Below, piece after piece: positions 61,488 through 64,000 of a DNA stretch of 64,000 bases. The notes beneath the pieces were generated by a model. The model worked only from the letters and a program-made list of their open reading frames with translations. It did no database searches and was not told the DNA's origin. Position 1 is the first letter of the stretch; each line of letters starts with the position of its first letter. A program made the position numbers and the translations under genes. The stretch is from an uncultured Alphaproteobacteria bacterium (GTDB lineage Bacteria > Pseudomonadota > Alphaproteobacteria > Rhodospirillales > Rhodospirillaceae), in contig LT599022.1 in assembly GCA_900079695.1 (NCBI GenBank), positions 2,231,001 to 2,295,000 on the forward strand. The letters run 5' to 3'.

Positions 61488-62018
61488 TCAGCGGGCGCGG
61501 CGGTGCATCGCGAGGCCGTAGGACAGCCCCGCGACGCCGAAGATCACGCCGAGGCCGCCGAGCACGTCGTGCCAGCGCACTTTCTCCTCGTAGGCGTCGA
61601 GCTGTTCGCGCAGCGGCCGGATCTGCCGCGCCACCGCATGCTCCACCAGGGCCTCGACGTCGGCGGCGACCGGAACCGATGCGCCTTGCGCCGCCTCGGG
61701 CAGATCGGCGGCGGGCACGACGGTCTGCGCCAAGTGGCCGTCGCCGCTGTCGACGACGATCAGATGATCGGCGCGCCGGGCGGCGCGGAAGGCGAAGCGG
61801 CCTTCCGCATCGGTGGTTCCCGCGAACGCCTGCGCGCCGTCGGCGGTCGCCACCACCCGCACGCCGACCGCCCGATTGCCGCCGCCGAAATAGGCGTAGC
61901 CCGAGATCTCCGCGCCGTCTGCGGAGGCGAAGACCTTCATCTTATGGGCAAGCGCCTCCGACGCTCCGCCGAAAAGGGCGAACGCCAGAAGGCAAACGAC
62001 GAGGATGCGACGGATCAT
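61488..62018 (-). CDS. nikL: Nickel transport accessory protein NikL (CbiL-like)
   Basis: A 176-residue protein with an N-terminal signal peptide (ending near ALA, residue 24), a carboxypeptidase-regulatory-like beta domain (ISGYAYFGGGNRAVGVRVVATADG), a charged helix and a C-terminal membrane helix (VLGGLGVIFGVAGLSYGLAM). This fits the NikL component that works with NikM in ECF-type nickel uptake. Coupled to nikM by a 4-nt overlap. Confidence 0.82.
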   Translation of the reverse strand: MIRRILVVCLLAFALFGGASEALAHKMKVFASADGAEISGYAYFGGGNRAVGVRVVATADGAQAFAGTTDAEGRFAFRAARRADHLIVVDSGDGHLAQTVVPAADLPEAAQGASVPVAADVEALVEHAVARQIRPLREQLDAYEEKVRWHDVLGGLGVIFGVAGLSYGLAMHRRAR

Positions 62019-62647
62019 CCGGGCTCTCCTGCAAATCCGGCGCGAACGCCGATCAAATCCGGCCGCACCCGGGCGACGAAACCGACGACCGCGGCGCCGA
62101 TCGCCGCTTCGACCGCCGCCACCGGCAGGTGGGCCAGCACAACCAACCGCGCCGCGGGCACGAACGCGCGGCCGCTGGCGGCGAGCGTCGCCGCCACCGC
62201 CAGCGCCGTCAGCACCACGCCGAGAGCGCCGCAGATGCCGCCCGCCAGCGCCAGTTGCCGCGGGTCGTTCCAGCGTCGTCGGGCACGGCCGAACACGCCG
62301 CCGCACAGCACCGCCGGAACCGCCATGTTCATCGCGTTCACGCCCAGCACCGCGATGCCGCCGAAACCGAACGTCACCGCCTGCAGCATCAGCGCCACGG
62401 CGATCGCGGGAAACGCGGCCCAGCCGAGAATCATCCCGACGAGGCCGCAGAGGAGCAGATGCACGCTGCTCGGACCGAGCGGCACATGGATCAGCGAGGC
62501 GACGAAGAATGCCGCGGCCAGCAGCGCGGTGCGCGGAATCCGCTCGGGCGTCAGCCGCCGCAACCCGATCGCGCACCCGCCGACGGTGACGGCGGCGCCG
62601 ACGATCAGGACCGGCAGGGAGACGACGCCGTCGGGAATGTGGGCCAT
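62015..62647 (-). CDS. nikM: ECF-type nickel transporter substrate-specific component NikM (CbiM-like)
   Basis: A 210-residue membrane protein with six to seven helices. It starts MAHIPDGVV: loss of Met would leave Ala1-His2, matching the N-terminal amine plus His that bind nickel in NikM; the further VPLGPSSVHLLLCGLVG (His near residue 62) holds the other ligand. It determines metal specificity of the transporter. It overlaps nikK by one base (TAATG). No adjacent NikO ATPase or NikQ is present. Confidence 0.88.
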   Translation of the reverse strand: MAHIPDGVVSLPVLIVGAAVTVGGCAIGLRRLTPERIPRTALLAAAFFVASLIHVPLGPSSVHLLLCGLVGMILGWAAFPAIAVALMLQAVTFGFGGIAVLGVNAMNMAVPAVLCGGVFGRARRRWNDPRQLALAGGICGALGVVLTALAVAATLAASGRAFVPAARLVVLAHLPVAAVEAAIGAAVVGFVARVRPDLIGVRAGFAGEPG

Positions 62648-63414
62648 TATTTCATGTCGACGGTCTTGACCCAGATCAGGCCGCCGAGCTCCACGTCGGC
62701 GGGCTTGCCGTCGGGCGCGGTCATCGGCGCGTCGCCATCCACCAGCGCGGCGAACCCCCACCATCCGGCGCGCGGCATGGTGTAGGAGAACGTCCCCGCG
62801 GCGTCGGCCTTGATCACCTGGGTGACGAACGGATCGGCGGGCGCCTTCACGGTGTCGTCGTTGACCCACTCCACCTCGATCTCGGCGAACGGCACCGGCT
62901 TGCCGTCGCGCAGCACCACGCCGCGGAACTGGTTTCCGGTCCAGAGACCGTAGGGGCGCACCAGCGGCGCGATCTCGACCGGCAGGCCGACCGGATCGTC
63001 CCAGCCGTCGCCGGAGGCGAAATCCACCACCACCTTGGCGTAATGGACGATGAACTTGCGCTCGGCGGGCTCCCAATAGGGTTTGGGCTCGACGTAGAAC
63101 ACGTAGTCGCCCGGTTCGGAGACGCGGTAGGCGGCGCGCCACGCGGACTTTCCGTCGACCGGACGCCGGACGAGCGAGGCGGAAAGATCGGTGGTCTTGC
63201 CATGCGCCCGCACGCCGAACCGCGCCGGCGACGCCATCTCCATCATCGGTCCGCCCTCGAAGGGATGGGTGAAGACGAGATCGAGGGTGACGCTGCGGTC
63301 GCCGGTCTCGGGAACGATGTCGGTCGAGGGCAGGATTTCCTGGAAATGGGCGAACGCCGCCGTGGGCAACAACACGGCGGCGGCGGCCAGAAGCGGCCGG
63401 ACGGCAAACCTCAT
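62647..63414 (-). CDS. nikK: Nickel transport periplasmic accessory protein NikK (DUF4198)
   Basis: A 255-residue protein with a signal peptide (cleavage after AFA, near residue 22) giving a mature N-terminus with a His close by (HFQEILPS), then two beta-rich DUF4198 halves ([51 protein letters not shown]). NikK is thought to bind or deliver nickel to NikM at the outer face. It leads the nikKML operon, 41 bp after a perfect NikR operator. Confidence 0.87.
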   Translation of the reverse strand: MRFAVRPLLAAAAVLLPTAAFAHFQEILPSTDIVPETGDRSVTLDLVFTHPFEGGPMMEMASPARFGVRAHGKTTDLSASLVRRPVDGKSAWRAAYRVSEPGDYVFYVEPKPYWEPAERKFIVHYAKVVVDFASGDGWDDPVGLPVEIAPLVRPYGLWTGNQFRGVVLRDGKPVPFAEIEVEWVNDDTVKAPADPFVTQVIKADAAGTFSYTMPRAGWWGFAALVDGDAPMTAPDGKPADVELGGLIWVKTVDMK

Positions 63415-63455
63415 CGCGGGGTCTCCTCGGGGGGAAGGAAGGCGGAAGCCAAACG

Positions 63456-63483
63456 GTATGAAGAACCGAGGAAATCCTCATAC
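63456..63483. promoter_or_regulatory. NikR operator upstream of nikK
   Basis: GTATGA-N16-TCATAC, an exact match to the 28-bp E. coli-type NikR consensus, lies 42 bp upstream of the nikK ATG. The regulator gene itself is about 3 kb away with its nickel ligands intact. Repression of nikKML by nickel-loaded NikR is strongly implied. Confidence 0.92.
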
Positions 63484-63571
63484 CGCGCGGCGGGTTTGTC
63501 AAGCGCCGGGCGGGGCGGGGCGGCGCTTTCAGCCGCCGCGCGAGCCTGCCCCAATGCGCCGCAACCGTCGC

Positions 63572-64000
63572 TCAGCCGCGCATATCGAAATCTGCGGCGT
63601 CGTGGCGCTCGGCAAGCTGCTCGCCGGGCTCGCCGGTGATGCGATTGACCCGCCGCCCGCGCTGCACCGCCGGACGGGCGAAAATCTCGTCGGCCCAGCG
63701 TTGCACGTTGGCGTAGTCGTCGACCGAGAGGAACTCGGCGGCATCGCCGTAGAGCCAGCCCTTCACCAGCCCGCCATACCAGGGGAACACCGCGATGTCG
63801 GCGATGGTGTAGGCGTCGCCCGCGAGATAGGCGCTCTCGCCCAGGCGGCGGTTCAGCACGTCGAGCTGACGTTTCGCCTCCATCGCGAAACGGTCGATGG
63901 CGTATTCGATCTTCGTCGGCGCATAGTGGAAGAAGTGGCCGAACCCGCCGCCGAGATACGGCGCGCTGCCCATCTGCCAGAACAGCCACGACAGGCACTC
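63572..64000 (-). CDS. Glutathione S-transferase, YghU-like (5' end off window)
   Basis: The C-terminal 142 residues are visible; the gene runs off the right edge. The start of the visible part, ECLSWLFWQMGSAPYLGGGFGHF, and the downstream YLAGDAYTIADIAVFPWYGG are typical of the C-terminal all-helical domain of YghU/YfcG-like enzymes, which act as disulfide-bond reductases with glutathione. The N-terminal thioredoxin-fold domain is missing from view. Confidence 0.88.
   Translation of the reverse strand, partial: ECLSWLFWQMGSAPYLGGGFGHFFHYAPTKIEYAIDRFAMEAKRQLDVLNRRLGESAYLAGDAYTIADIAVFPWYGGLVKGWLYGDAAEFLSVDDYANVQRWADEIFARPAVQRGRRVNRITGEPGEQLAERHDAADFDMRG

Noticed and set aside
1..64000. CRISPR arrays, tRNA or rRNA genes, insertion sequences and prophage
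   Set aside because: No repeat-spacer pattern, no rRNA or tRNA gene, no transposase or integrase and no phage genes were seen; composition is even across the window.

Overview
This is a gene-dense, very GC-rich stretch of bacterial chromosome with long operons and many stop-start overlaps. Codon use and gene families (IalB-like protein, NnrU, CIO-type oxidase, CooMKLXUH-type hydrogenase) point to an alphaproteobacterium, probably a metabolically versatile Rhodospirillales-like organism. The assignment is inference; no rRNA, tRNA, phage, IS element or CRISPR array was seen.

Region 1 (1-15,913, minus strand) reads as one long operon. It opens with the six genes of a CooMKLXUH-type, membrane-bound, ion-pumping [NiFe] hydrogenase. 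A small 2[4Fe-4S] ferredoxin, an XdhC protein and a Mop-type molybdenum aldehyde oxidoreductase follow. The operon ends with a conserved satellite set also known from Desulfovibrio (DVU_1551-1559 type): Fe-S/flavin oxidoreductase, zinc-ribbon redox protein, methyltransferase, C-GCAxxG-C-C protein and MobA-like nucleotidyltransferase. No CO dehydrogenase is present, so the layout suggests aldehyde oxidation feeding electrons through ferredoxin to proton reduction with ion pumping. moaA (molybdopterin synthesis) sits just upstream.

Region 2 (17,255-28,638) is a mixed set: an uncharacterised protein, an SDR/AraC pair, a GntP permease with a metallo-beta-lactamase and a CdaR regulator, WrbA, TauE, two LysR regulators, pirin and an IalB-like protein. 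Region 3 (28,820-37,778) is a peptide ABC transporter operon with two M20 peptidases and a divergent LysR regulator.

Region 4 (37,788-48,306, minus strand) is a complete Malonomonas-type, biotin- and Na+-dependent malonate decarboxylase operon in the order madG-(39-aa membrane protein)-B-A-E-C-D-H-K-F-L-M. A HutP-family RNA-binding protein lies beyond its terminator. The operon has a recognisable promoter and a leader of about 290 nt carrying GTGA repeats just ahead of a terminator-like hairpin.

Region 5 (48,706-64,000) holds an Ldh-type dehydrogenase, a DUF2157 protein with an amidohydrolase, a periplasmic metallo-beta-lactamase, a sugar kinase, a DUF4153 protein, a cyanide-insensitive-type bd oxidase (cydA-cydB-DUF2474), NnrU and two DUF proteins. 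It ends with a nickel section: nikR, a tautomerase, and nikK-nikM-nikL under a perfect NikR operator. Nickel uptake fits the demand of the hydrogenase in region 1. The window ends in a partial glutathione S-transferase.
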